A stretch of 64,000 bases of DNA from Hemileia vastatrix (Eukaryota > Basidiomycota > Pucciniomycetes > Pucciniales > Zaghouaniaceae), in the NCBI GenBank assembly GCA_030280995.1, contig JASXTE010000017.1:27267998-27331997 (forward strand), in the 5' to 3' direction. The first letter of the stretch is position 1; the number at the start of each line of letters is the position of its first letter. The notes under the pieces were generated by a model. The model was not told where the DNA came from. It ran no database searches and saw nothing but the letters and a program-made list of their open reading frames with translations. A program made the translations under genes and the position numbers. Shown in pieces: positions 22,550 through 33,772 of this stretch.

Positions 22550-23630
22550 TTAGTGCCTGCCAGACAGCTGTCATTTTAATCGCTGTCTGGCTGGCATCTT
22601 AAAAAAATTCTTATCCTGGCCCTGCCAGCCAGCATACCAATTACTTTTAAGCTGGCTGGCAGGCATGTGCAAGTTTGCAAGGCACTTGCCACCCTTTTCT
22701 GGCAAGCATCACCCCCAAAAATCAATCGCTTGCTGTATGCCAGACAGCAAGTTGCTGCCTAGCTGTCTGGCATGTAGACAGCAAATCAATTGTACATCCC
22801 TGCCAGCCAGCGACAAAGTCACATCGCAGCTGGCTGGTAGGGTGATGTAGAGTTCAAGTCGATCGATCGATCAACTTGACGGCTGCCTGACAGCCAAAAA
22901 AAATCTGTATGGATGGCTGACAGGCAGCTGTCAAGTCGATCGATCAATCAATCAATTGATCAATCAATTGATCGATCAATCGATCGATTGATCAATCAAT
23001 CAATTGATTACCACTGCATGCTACATCAACCTTCCAGCCTGCAAGTTAATCATTTTCTGCTGGCTGGCAGGCAAATCATCTTCTCAAATATGAATTTTTA
23101 TCTCCTTCCCCTCAATATTTTTTAAACTTGCTGACATGAAGCAAGCGAGTTGCTCAAGCAAATTTATCAAATATGATCAATTGAAATCACAACTTGCCAG
23201 CTAGCAAGCGATATGCTTTTCAGCTGGCTGGCAGGCATTTTCAGGTTTCCACAAAAGCATAGATTCGCTTCATTCCTTCCAGCAAGCTAAGCATCATATT
23301 TCCTGCCGAAAGGAAGTAGAAATTGATGCATTTCCCCAACCACTCAATCTGCTACCCTGCCAGCCAGAAACCGAATTGGTTTGTTTCTAGCTGGCATGAA
23401 ATTAGGGGCTAAAAAAATCATTGATTCACCCAACCTGCCAGTCAGCTTACAAGAGATTTGCTGGCTGGCAGGTACTTGCACCTATTTTTGGCTTGCCAGC
23501 CATCTAAATATTGAATCGATGGCTGGAAAGTGGTCAAAATAATTGATTAACATTGTAACCTTCCAGCAAGAATATCATTCAAGATTGCTGGCAGGAATTT
23601 GATAGCAGGATGTATCCCCCTGCAAATAAT
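22550..23630. repeat. Array of ~12 hairpins with changing stems
   Basis: Consecutive inverted repeats of 35-45 bp every 80-100 bp: for example CTGCCAGCCAGC against GCTGGCTGGCAG (22614-22662), TGCCAGACAGC against GCTGTCTGGC (22557-22597), ATGCCAGACAG against CTGTCTGGCAT (about 22737-22772), TTGCCAGCTAGC against GCTGGCTGGCA (about 23192-23235), TGCCAGTCAGC against GCTGGCTGGCA (about 23437-23472), and GCCAGCCATC against GATGGCTGG (about 23490-23527). Arms vary between units but stay complementary within each unit. Confidence 0.75.
22859..23012. repeat. GATC/AATC tetranucleotide tract
   Basis: GATCGATCGATC followed, after about 70 bp, by a mixed GATC, AATC, AATTGATC run. It is self-complementary throughout and lies inside the hairpin array. 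Confidence 0.85.
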
Positions 23631-24285
23631 AATGTGATGATTGGTTTCCATCCAACAAAGAGTGAGTTAATTGCTAGGAAGCAAGTGATATATATCTATC
23701 ACATTTTTCGACATTCAATCTAGTAAATATAAGACTAGATGTGTTCATGGATTGTATCGATTAGCAGCAAGTGGTCTACAAGAATTTGAATTTGACCTTC
23801 CACACAGCTTCACATTAAATTTGTACCTTTTTGTGTGATAAATATGTCTATCCTAGCTCATTCATGAAACAAGTATGATTTTTGGAGATACTTGTGGGGA
23901 ATTTTTGCCTTTGCAACTTCAGATACTATTTTTTCTTGCGAAATTGAAAGCTGAGTGCAATTTTATAGCACCCCATCTTCTTTTTTCCGCCAGCCATCCA
24001 GAAAATATCTACCTGGATTACTTGAAGATATTTGGTGAATAAAAACAAACTACTATTGAAAGGTTTGAGCATGTTATTCAGGCAAATATATTTTTTGATA
24101 TATGGCATGATGAAGTACGTAAATATTACAAATAATTTTAGTGAATGAATGAATTGATTTTACATTGTTAAACGTAGTATGAGTGGTTCTGATATTGACT
24201 TGGATTTTTTTCTTCAGGTTCTGTTTCACTCATATCTATTTAATAATATTTATTGATTCAAAATTATATCATTGCGTAAATAAAG
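23631..24285 (+). other. AT-rich region, probable start of the TET-like transcript
   Basis: No coding region seen. The first intron-like donor (GTATGT at 24286) implies that transcription starts somewhere to its left. No promoter motif can be assigned with confidence. Confidence 0.35.
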
Positions 24286-24341
24286 GTATGTAAAATTATT
24301 GTTTTTCCATCAAAGAAAATTCTTTAAAATTTTTTGTATTA

Positions 24342-24417
24342 TTACATGATTGAGTTCTAATGCAGCGAGCATGTTGTTAGAGCATTATTGCCCCTCTTAG
24401 TAACTCAATCAAGTAAT
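24342..24417 (+). ncRNA. Intronic structured RNA, copy 1
   Basis: Outer stem ACATGATTGAGTT / AACTCAATCA(A)GT. A second helix is TAATGC/GCATTA and an apical helix CAGC/GTTG with a six-base loop. A conserved unpaired TTGCCCCTC lies on the 3' side. No box C/D or H/ACA set is evident, so the class is unknown. Confidence 0.65.
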
Positions 24418-24578
24418 ATATACAAAAAAATGTTTTAAATAAATAAAAGATTTTGCTAATTTTTTTTTAATTTTCTTTTACATGCTCTTATTTGGGAACA
24501 GAAGCTGCACGGTATAAAATGTATGTAAATGGTTATAATTTTTAAAAATATTACTTTATAATTGTCATAATGGGAAAA

Positions 24579-24657
24579 TATTACATGATTGAGGGCTAAT
24601 GCAGCGAGCATGTTGTTAGAGCATTATTGCCCCTCTTAGTACCCTCAATCATATAAT
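24579..24657 (+). ncRNA. Intronic structured RNA, copy 2
   Basis: Same architecture as copy 1. The outer stem reads GATTGAGGG / CCCTCAATC: where copy 1 has TT paired with AA, this copy has GG paired with CC, a compensatory double change. The core from TAATGCAGCGAGC to CCCCTCTTAGT is identical to copy 1. Confidence 0.7.
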
Positions 24658-24831
24658 TTTTACTAGACAGATTTTCATAAAATAATGGATATATTTACTA
24701 ACATTATGAATTTTGGATGGCATTTGTTTAATGTAGGTTCAGTTATAGTTAGGGCAAATAGACGTTTTAAAAAAAGTATGTAAGTAATCTTAGGTTTTCT
24801 TCACATTTAATTTTGTAATTTGGGGTAATAT

Positions 24832-24910
24832 ATTACATGATTGATGACTGATGCAGCGATAGTGTTGTGAATTTAATATTGTTGCTCATAGTCATTCAAT
24901 CAAAAAATAT
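24832..24910 (+). ncRNA. Intronic structured RNA, copy 3 (divergent)
   Basis: The most diverged copy. The outer stem TGATTGATGACT / AGTCATTCAATCA and the apical CAGC/GTTG helix are kept. The loop is GATAGT, and the middle TAATGC/GCATTA helix is not clearly formed. Confidence 0.55.
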
Positions 24911-25084
24911 TTAGACAAGAGATTGTTTAGATATAGTAATTATTTGTACTAATACTTTTTATTTTATTTTTATTTTTGTATTACAGATTTTCTTCTGTAC
25001 ACAACAACAACTGGAATATTAACGAAAGTATGTGGATTTTTTTTTGTTAATTGTTCTCTTGAAGTTATGGGAATAGTAAATGTT

Positions 25085-25157
25085 ATGTGATTTATGACTA
25101 ATGCAGCATGCGTGCTGTTAGAGCGTTATTTCCCCTCTTAGTCACTCATTCATGCAA
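25085..25157 (+). ncRNA. Intronic structured RNA, copy 4
   Basis: The outer stem includes ATGACTAA / TTAGTCACTCAT. The apical helix is CAGC/GCTG, a G-U to G-C change relative to the other copies. The middle helix is TAATGC/GCGTTA, with one wobble pair. Pairing is preserved although several bases differ. Confidence 0.65.
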
Positions 25158-25322
25158 TGATAACTTAAAAGTAATAAATTTCATTTGAGTTTTAATTAAC
25201 GTTTCGTTCTTGTTTTTTTTGGTTACAAAATAGGAGGTTGAAAATTTTTGGATTAAAATAAATTAATGTATGTCAAAGTATATTCATTTTATAACAAAAA
25301 ATTGTCTAGTGTTTGATTAGTA

Positions 25323-25407
25323 TGAAATAACATGATTGAGGTTTAATGCAGCGAGCATGTTGTTAGAGCATTATTGCCCCTCTTAGACTCTGAATCATGT
25401 TATTTCA
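25323..25407 (+). ncRNA. Intronic structured RNA, copy 5
   Basis: Same core as copies 1 and 2, with a longer closing stem: TGAAATAACATGATT is perfectly complementary to AATCATGTTATTTCA. This is the copy nearest the TET-like start codon. Confidence 0.7.
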
Positions 25408-25500
25408 ACTCAAACATTTAATTTATGTAATTTAAATGATTGAGAAGTCATATACTGACCATGAATTTATATCTGAATCGAAGTTTTAGTAGAGTAACCC

Positions 25501-26759
25501 ATGTGTGATTCAGAAGAAGACTTTGTGAGAAAGGATGGTAAAGGAAAAAATCCAGGGAGAAGGGCAGGGAAGAAAAAACATCCAAACAAAAATGGAAAAA
25601 GAAATATTATGGCAAGTAAAGAAGCAGAAGAGGGGGGAATTAGTGTAATAGAAGGAAATCTGATGTTTGGTAGACAATTGAAAGTAAAACCGATACACAA
25701 GACACAATATGGAGCATTAAACCCACAAGATTTCAAGCAGCTGAATGAGGGAACATACTTCATCCAGCCCAGAAAAAGAGGTGTACGACCAATAATTATA
25801 TCATTGATTTCGTTGGAGCAGTTAAAAATGCTCAATAAACTTGACGATACGAGACAGGCCATGAGAGATCTTCAACTTTTGGAGCATGTGGTCTCATGTA
25901 ACGGACCACAAGAAAGTGGAGTAATGTTTGCTGAAGGAATTTTGATGGGATGCTCGATTCCTCTCGATTTAAGTAAGCATTTTTTCATGTTTTCCAATTA
26001 TTTAAACATTAATAGACTGTATTAGGGCAATATGTGAACAAAAATATTACAAAAGCTGAAAGAGATCAAGCAAAAAAACGATTATCAATTTTTTATAGAT
26101 TTTTCTTTCAGTTGTTGTCCAAGAAGTTATATGAGGAAGCACGGGTATTGTCAAAAGAGTTAAATATACCGGGTTGGGAAGAGGAAGAGGACTCTTTTTT
26201 TGGAAATCTGACATGGACCACGGGGATTAATGGTAATGGATACAGTAACACTCCGCACTGCGATAGGGATGGGAGTCGATATGCATTTGGGATTTGGTAC
26301 CCCAAAAATACGTATAAAAATGAACTCGATGAGCGCCCATACAATAAGAATAAACCACGAAAAGAAGGAGGAGAGTTTATTTTCCCAGAGTTGGAGACAA
26401 AAATAAACTTCAACAACTGTGATGGACTATGGTTGATACTTTGGCCAGCGAATGAAGTACTGCATTACACGTCAAAATGTAATGAGGAAGAAGGGTTCAC
26501 ACGTCTGGGATCATCAATTCAAGTTTCCAAGAAGCTATTCAAAGGACTTGAAATTTTTTCTCTTCTAGGAATAGACGTTCCACAGTACATTGCAACAAAA
26601 GACAAAACGACAAAGCTAAAATTATTAAAAGAAAAAATTAGAACGACACTACAAAACGAAAATCTGGCAGATAAGGATCATGAAAAACTCATAACTTATC
26701 AGAAAAGTGTTGATAATTCTCTTAAGAAGAAAAGAGATGGTAAGAACAATATTAAATAA
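25501..26759 (+). CDS. TET-like 2OG-Fe(II) dioxygenase carried by CACTA
   Basis: Two exons (25501-25972, 26026-26759) joined across a 53-bp GT-AG intron give 401 residues with no stop or frameshift. A basic N-terminus (about residues 10-35) is followed by a conserved region typical of fungal Tet-like proteins and a double-stranded beta-helix. Active-site residues are all present: H235 and D237 (PHCDRDG), H304 (VLHYTS) and R317 (FTRLGSS). The family oxidises 5-methylcytosine or thymine-type bases in DNA; the base acted on here cannot be read from sequence. The C-terminus is lysine-rich. The start was chosen because the last leader intron ends 11 nt before it. It is transcribed opposite to the transposase. 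It is the best-preserved enzyme of the element, unlike the two dead relatives in the Harbinger elements. Confidence 0.85.
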
Positions 26760-27411
26760 AAATAATATTAAGCATTTTTTAAAAGATGAAAATACTGAGT
26801 ATATCATATGTAGGTTCTGAAACTTTGAAAAAGTAGTGTGAAAAGGTAGAGTAAAGTGATGGCTGTGGGTTGAAGGAACAAAATGAGGGTAAAGAATGTT
26901 ATAAAAAAAGGTTATGGAGGTATGTGTATATAAGCATCTATGTGAGAGCACCAGAAAGAAATTGAATAATGAGGTTCCACTAAATTAAGAAAAGCAGTAT
27001 AGAGAGAGATAGTGAAGTTTACAAAAAGGGAGTAATCATATGTAAAAGGGTTTTGTTAACAATGTATATTGATGTATTGAGACTGAAGGAGAGATATGTA
27101 GTTGATAGTGAAGTCATTAAAATGACATAGATAGCACAAGCACAGTAACATAAAACTAGAGAATATAATAGAATCTTATGTAGATGTTAAAGTACATGGT
27201 AAAATAAATATGAAGATGATCAAATAAGGAGATACAAAGAAAATATTATCAAGGAATTATAAATGATGAATAAATTTTCAAGGAGGTTGAAGGATGGTAA
27301 ATATTAATATAGATGTGATTATTAAGAAAATATTATTAATGATGTGATTAAAGGATAGGACCATTTCAGCAGGTAAAAATAACAGGACAGACACTGATTA
27401 ACGGCTGCTGG
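26760..27411. other. AT-rich DNA between TET-like gene and palindrome array
   Basis: No gene found. A weak GA-rich stretch follows the TET-like stop codon, which may be the 3' UTR. Confidence 0.4.
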
Positions 27412-29510
27412 TCAAGGCACACTTCTACAAATTTCATAAACATTTTGAATTGAAGCAAAAATACACATGTTTACGCTGATCTTTGCTTTAAGATCAAGGT
27501 GCACCTTTTCAATTTTTAATAACAATGTGTTAAAAGCAAACAATATAGTGGTAAACCCACTCATGTGTACCCTGATCTTTGTGCAAAGATGAGGGTACAC
27601 TTCTCAAAATCTCTGATACACTTTTTATCAAGGCCAATATACAATGGTGGACTCTGATGTTCGGCTGAAGATGAAGGTCCACCACTTCAAATATCACTGA
27701 ACACATGGTTGCAGGCAAAAATACCATGGTGTACCCTGATCTTCGGCCGAAGATCAGGGTTCACGTCTTCAAATTTCAAGAAATATTTGAATAGGAGAAA
27801 AAACATATGTACCCTGATCTTTGTGTGCAAATCAGGGTACAAATCTTCAATTTTCACACACAATGTGTAGAAAGGCAAAAATACAATGGATGCCTCTGAT
27901 GAAGGTGTTAGAACAAGGGTCATTTATTTTCAAATTCATGAACAATTTGAATACAGGGAAAAACGAAAGGTGAACCCTGATCTTTGCGCGAAGATCAGGG
28001 TACACATCATCAATATTCATGTAGTTTTTGAATAACGGCAAAAAAACACATGTGTACCCTGACCTTCGTGCGAAGATCAGGGTTCACTTGTCTAAATCTC
28101 ACATACAATTTAGTCCAGGTAAAAAATACAAAGGTGGACTCTGATCTTTGCCTGAAGATCAGGGTACACATCATTAATTTTCATGTACTTTTTGATAACA
28201 GCAAAGAAACACAAGTGTATCCCTGATCTTCGCGCGAAGATCAGGGTACACCTCTTCAAATTTCAACAACATATGAGTAGGAGTAAAAATCACAGGTGGG
28301 CATCCATCTAAAGCAAACAATAAAGGTCAACTATTCCAAATTCAAAGATGAACACTGTTATTTTAGTTAATATAAAATAATATGATATATAGTCTTTGAT
28401 TGTTAGAATTTGAAGTAATTTTGTTCATGTATAAATTATAACAAACCAACCATGATTAATCTGCACAGGTCAAGATTTACATGTGGTTTTCGAAAGTATA
28501 TTTTAACTTCACTTAATAATCTTTCAAGGAAAATCTTACCTGCAGGGGAACATCAGATTCCTTCATTGTATTTTTGCATTATTTTAAATTATATGAAAAA
28601 AAATTTAGAGGTGTACACGGATTTTTCCCTGAAGATCAGGGTCCACTATGGTATTTTTGCCTGCAACTATGTGTTCAGAGAGGTAGACCTTCTTCACAAG
28701 CGGAAGATCAGAGTCCACCATTGTATATTGGCCTTGATCAAAATTGTATCATAGATTTTGAGAAGTGTACACTGATCTTCGCGCGAAGATCAGGGATACA
28801 CTTGTGTTTCTTTGCTGTTATTCAAAAAGTACATGAAAATTAATGATGTGTACCCTGATCTTCAGGCAAAGATCAGAGTCCACCTTTGTATTTTTTACCT
28901 GGACTAAATTGTATGTGAGATTTAGACAAGTGAACCCTGATCTTCGCACGAAGGTCAGGGTACACATGTGTTTTTTTGCCGTTATTCAAAAACTACATGA
29001 AAATTGATGATGTGTACCCTGACCTTCGCGCGAAGATCAGGGTTCACCTTTCATTTTTCCCTGTATTCAAATTGTTCATGAATTTGAAAATAAATGACCC
29101 TTGTTCTAACACCTTCATCAGAGGCATCCATTGTATTTTTGCCTTCCTACACATTGTGTGTGAAAATTGAAGATGTGTACCCTGATTTGCACACAAAGAT
29201 CAGGGTACATATGTTTTTTCTCCTATTCAAATATTTCTTGAAATTTGAAGACGTGAACCCTGATCTTCGGCCGAAGATCAGGGTACACCATGGTATTTTT
29301 GCCTGCAACCATGTGTTCAGTGATATTTGAAGAGGTGGACCTTCATCTTCGGCCGAACATCAGAGTCCACCATTGTATATTGGCCTTGATAAAATTTGTA
29401 TCAGAGATTTTGAGAAGTGTACCCTGGTCTTCGCGCGAAGATCAGGGTACACTTGTGTTTTTTTGCTTCTATTTCAATCTGTTTTGGAATATCAATTTGG
29501 ATTACCCTTA
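27412..29510. repeat. Long inverted repeat built from ~22 palindromes
   Basis: Two arms (about 27566-28250 and 28767-29454, ~685 bp, nearly identical when one is reversed) flank a ~515-bp spacer. Each arm is a row of ~36-bp palindromes spaced about 82 bp, of the form GTGTACCCTGATCTTC then its complement, with CGCG, GGCC or similar at the centre. More decayed units extend both ways (27462, 28612, 28692, 29503). Sequences between palindromes also match between arms. Short open frames here are composition artefacts. The structure could yield a long hairpin RNA or form cruciforms. Confidence 0.85.
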
Positions 29511-30091
29511 ACTACCATTATAGGTTAGAGTACACATTTTTTAATTTGAATGTGTTCACATTATTCTTTCTCTTTTCTTCATCTAATTATATTTTTGATG
29601 AGTATATTATATTCATTATTCCTTGCCTTTGTATACTTCTATTATTATCAGGAATAACACTGCTGCTTTCTTTCTATGAATGAATATATCATTTAATCAT
29701 TCGACTTATGAGTTTTTACATTTTTTATGATTCTGTACTTCATATTTAATTGTTGATGTTTTTTCAATTACCTATTCTTCTTTTCTAACACTTTATACTC
29801 ATTAAATACATTTATAACTGTCATCTTATTTTTTAAAGTTGTTTATAATTCTTATTTTTCCATCTTTCCACACTTCATTTGCATACCTCATATTTATTAT
29901 TATTCACATTTATTTTTAATCCATGTATTATAATTATTGCACATTTTACACAATTCTTGCATATTTCTTATTTCCAAATTTTTTTAATTTTTAATTTTTT
30001 TATTATTATTTTGAAATATTCATATTATTGTAGCTATTTACATCAATATTATATCAAGTATAGCATCTATTTATATAAATATAATCAATAT
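29511..30091. other. AT-rich DNA 3' of orphan gene
   Basis: Very T-rich; no gene. It contains the 3' flank of the minus-strand orphan gene ending at 30092. Confidence 0.4.
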
Positions 30092-32472
30092 TTACTCTTT
30101 AATACTTGGAGTTTGAAAAAAATATGTATCAGGTTGGACTATTTTCCAATGATCCAAAAAATCAGCAGTTATTGCACGAGCTATTTCCAAGTGTGATGGC
30201 ATACAGAAGTCTTTCGTGTTTGCTGGATTTTTGATAATTTTGTAAAAAAGACCTATGATGTAGCTATTGAGATTCTTCCATATACGTTCTTCTGAATTAA
30301 ATGTGCAATTACTTTTTTTGCGAATACAATCAACCTGACTTATAAATGCTAAACAATCACTGATACTTGCAAATCTATAATCATGCGAACATATAAATAA
30401 ACCCCTTACCCCATCTATCAAATACATAATAAAAGGTTGAAAGTTATGATTTGCTGTGCTTTGTTCAATCTGAATCAGTGACCTTTCTTCTGCATTGTTG
30501 GATCCAGACTGAATCAATTGTCCACCGTCTTTTTCTTTTCTTTTCCGCTTTTCTGAAGCTGTTTTCGGTTTTGCCTGTGATCTTGCATACAATGACAAGT
30601 ATGACTTCAAACAGTTGGATATGACATTTTGAAATTGTAAAAGCGGCGTCATTGAGTTGGTCATGGCTTTGTACTTCTTCATCTCACTTGCTGAACTCGA
30701 AATTGGTGGAGTCTTGTTCATAAGTTTGTCAATATGATCGATTAATAGAAGACTTCGTGTTACCGGATCATCATTCTCAATCATTTCGGGTGGAGGTGCC
30801 TGATGTGTTTCGTTTGCCATTAACTCTAGAGACGAGGCAATCAGTGTCGACCAGTACTGTTGAGAATGTGGGCTGACAAATTGACATCGACTAAGCAAAC
30901 GAAACAGGTGGGTTTCTGGATTTGATGTCTTCTTTTTGCACAAGTCCCCATAAGTTTCATTCAATGATTTTGCATTGAACTCGGCAAGTTTTGAAAAGTC
31001 AATTTGATCGGTCGAGTACCATGGTTGCGTAGATTCATTTAAATCCAAAAATTGAGGGCCTACAATAAGAGTCATAAAGTTAATAAATACAAAAATTATA
31101 TTTTCAATAGTGAAGAAATTACCCAATTCATTGATGACTTTAACCCATTCTGCATGAGTGCCTTGGGTGAAATGAAACGAGAACGCATCAAACGACGGTG
31201 TTAAAATCTTCTCCGTTCCTCGAAAATTCAGAAAGAATGTGATTGCATTCCATGCCTTGTTCACCTTTTGCCAGCTGATTTTTCCTTCAAAAAAATAATA
31301 AAGTTCTTTGATATCTGATTTTAAATCCATATCTTTCAACAAGGACGGCTCTTTTGATGCAGAAGATACTACAGAAATGTTAAACATTTAGCCACATTTT
31401 TTTTGAATAAAAATATTAAATACACATACTTAACGGTTCCGTTTGAGAATGTGGTACCGCATCATCCCTTGCAGTTGTTTCTTCAGCCGCAGATGATATC
31501 TCTCTGTTGTGATCGTCACTGGCAATGATTGGTGTTTCTTTTTTCTTTTGTGAATTTTCTGCATCTATGTCTGTAAATATTATAAAAAGAAATGTGTCAG
31601 TTTCACAAAATAAATTTTAAATTATCAGCTATGATATTATATTCATCTTTTACCTGCTGCAGATTCACCTTGATCGTTTTTCCTAAAGTTAAATTGCACG
31701 ACAATAGTTTATGAGAAGGGATATCAGTATATCTCATGAAAGTTGTATGATTAAAATTATACTTACGAATTACTTGATAACATTGGGTCTTCTTGTCTTT
31801 CAGATTCTTCTTCTCCATCAGGAGTAGGAGATGAAGAATATTCTGGAACCAATGAGGAGCTTAATGAGGTACGTGCTCTTTTTGTCCGATGAGTATGATC
31901 CAACCTCTTGTTTACATTTCTTGAAGCACTACCCGATTCTGACTCTTGTGCCTCCTTGACCTTAATATGAGAATCTTCGGGAACTTTCTTAGTATCCAGA
32001 TATGCTAATAATTATAAATAATAATGTTTTAGATTCAATAACAATTAAAGTATGAAATTACTCACATTTTTTTTGATGTTTAACAAAGTTAAGAAACGAT
32101 GATGCTGAGTCCACATATGCCTTGTGAACTCTCATTTCTTCCAACTCCCGAACAAAAGATGCTGCTCGTTCCTCCATCATATTGAGTTTTTCATAGTATT
32201 CTTCAGCCGTAATCTCAATAATTTCTGACTGAAGTGCTGGCTCCCTAGATGTTGATTGTAATGGATTGCTTGATTGGAGTGAAAATTTTTCGAAAGTGGC
32301 AGTCTCATTGAAATTTTCTTTTATTGCTTGAGCATCTACATACAAAATGAAAAGTAAGCTTTCACATAAATAGTTTTTTATCACTGACTTATTACTAACC
32401 GGGTGATGGTGTTGCATTTTTCTTACAACCTGAAGACGGGACTGATGATAGCTCGGAACTTGAGTCTGACAT
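30092..32472 (-). CDS. Seven-exon orphan protein of the giant CACTA
   Basis: Exons 32472-32400, 32335-32066, 32004-31767, 31682-31654, 31570-31430, 31368-31123 and 31059-30092 join in perfect phase to 654 residues; all introns are GT-AG and 50-90 bp. The start MSDSSSELSSVPSSG opens a serine-rich acidic N-terminus. A coiled-coil-like segment (EEYYEKLNMMEERAASFVREL) follows. Next comes a low-complexity region with a basic RTKRAR patch that could be a nuclear signal, and then a folded C-terminal half (TPSFDAFSFHF, GTHAEWVKVINELG, LFRLLSRCQF) with a lysine-rich KRKRKEK insert. I recognise no domain. The intact frame over seven exons shows it is a real gene. It might act in chromatin or in transposition; nothing in the sequence decides. 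Confidence 0.75.
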
Positions 32473-33772
32473 GCTATAAGATTAAAAAAAATTAGAATGA
32501 AGAGGACAATAATCTTTATTAATAGATGAATTATTTAAATTTAACTAATCTAGCAAATGGAGAAAATATTTGAAATCGATAATGTTTCGTTTTATTTAGA
32601 GTAATGTGGGATGATGTGAAAAAACTTTGAAATCAGACTCCCTTATATAATTATTGAAGCCTTCATTCTTAAGTTACGGTAATGTTTTTCCTTGAGCAAA
32701 CTATTGTGCAATTTGAAAATTGTGATTGCATATGCAACCCCCATTGTTTGGTTGTTAGGGAATACCTTTCAAGGAAAGACAGGCGAAATAAATTTCAAAC
32801 TAAACATGCATTGTAAATAATTATCCAGCTAAGCACTAAGTCCTTTAATAACTATACTTCAGCTGGTTGAGCAAAATTCAAATTAAAGGATTTTCCATAC
32901 ATTAAACTTTCTAACATTCCTCAAGCAGAACGTTTAAAATGAATTGAACATCACTAAAATGGCCTTAGGCATATGCACCATACACTTGAACTATTAAAAA
33001 AACAATTATGGAAAATTCACCAGACTAAGTTTGAATATGTACCGAACTTCGCCCCACAACAAGCTCCCACCGGTGTTCAACCAGAGTTCAGCATGAGTTT
33101 GGCACAAGTTTACAAGAAACTTAAACATTTTTTAAGTGATATACTTCAAAATTTTGTTAGGAAAAAAAATTTGCCACATCATAATCACCTTAAAAATTAT
33201 ACAATGGCTAATATAAATATTCAATCCAAATCAAAACAGTTATTCAAGATTACATTGAACATTCGTTAAACATATTGATTCAAATTGGAATGAAACTTAG
33301 CTTTTAGTGAAAGAATACACTTTCAAATTTTCACTTCTTAATGCCGGTTGACCTACCTTGGGTTGTCTAGTATTCATGTACTTAAATGTAAAATTATCCT
33401 TAGACTTTTTTATTCCACTATTGCATATCTTTGATCACTTTGATTATCCAATGCATTTGTGCCAACACGGCACATATCACAGGTACGCACCTGTATGTCT
33501 CAATCAAACCTACACACACTTAATTGTTCTATCATAAGAATCCGATGATTAAAACTTAAAACATTTCACTGCACTTTTGGCTCATTTACATTTAAAGATA
33601 TATTTACAAATAAAACACTTTTTTCTTACTATTTATAATTAGATTAGGAAAAAAGCTGGTCGGCTAGTAAATACAATTTTCGCATTAATCCCCTGTAAGA
33701 ACAACTATGTAATATCTACAGTAAACAATATATTTCTTATATGATATATGAAAGAGCTTCTTATAAGTATAA
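32473..33772. other. Non-coding DNA between orphan gene and accessory protein A
   Basis: AT-rich, with no supported gene. It should hold the promoter of the orphan gene (right of 32472) and the 3' end of the next transcript. One plus-strand open frame near 33000 shows no family resemblance. Confidence 0.4.

Larger units (their letters stand above)
24286..25489 (+). other. Five consecutive 5' leader introns hosting structured RNAs
   Basis: Predicted introns: 24286-24501, 24521-24736, 24776-24986, 25028-25233, 25268-25489 (206-222 nt). Each begins GTATGT and ends AG. Branch-point-like motifs occur in most: GCTAAT, TACTAAC, TACTAAT, TTAAC, CTGAC. The mini-exons between them are 19, 39, 41 and 34 nt and have no shared reading frame, so they look non-coding. 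The last acceptor leads 11 nt later to the TET-like start codon at 25501. Every intron carries one copy of the same hairpin about 55 nt after the donor. Splicing is predicted from motifs only. Confidence 0.75.

Noticed and set aside
24342..24417. Box C/D snoRNA or tRNA
   Set aside because: No conserved RTGATGA/CTGA pair across the copies and no cloverleaf.
24342..25407. CRISPR-like array
   Set aside because: Units are 70-80 nt hairpins inside introns, with long dissimilar spacing; a eukaryotic context rules it out.
27412..29511. Many short open frames with a repeated ...RAKIRVH... pattern
   Set aside because: They are translations of the palindromes on both strands; no start context, introns or family match.
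32973..33269. 98-codon open frame on the plus strand
   Set aside because: AT-rich, no family resemblance, no supporting splice or context signals.
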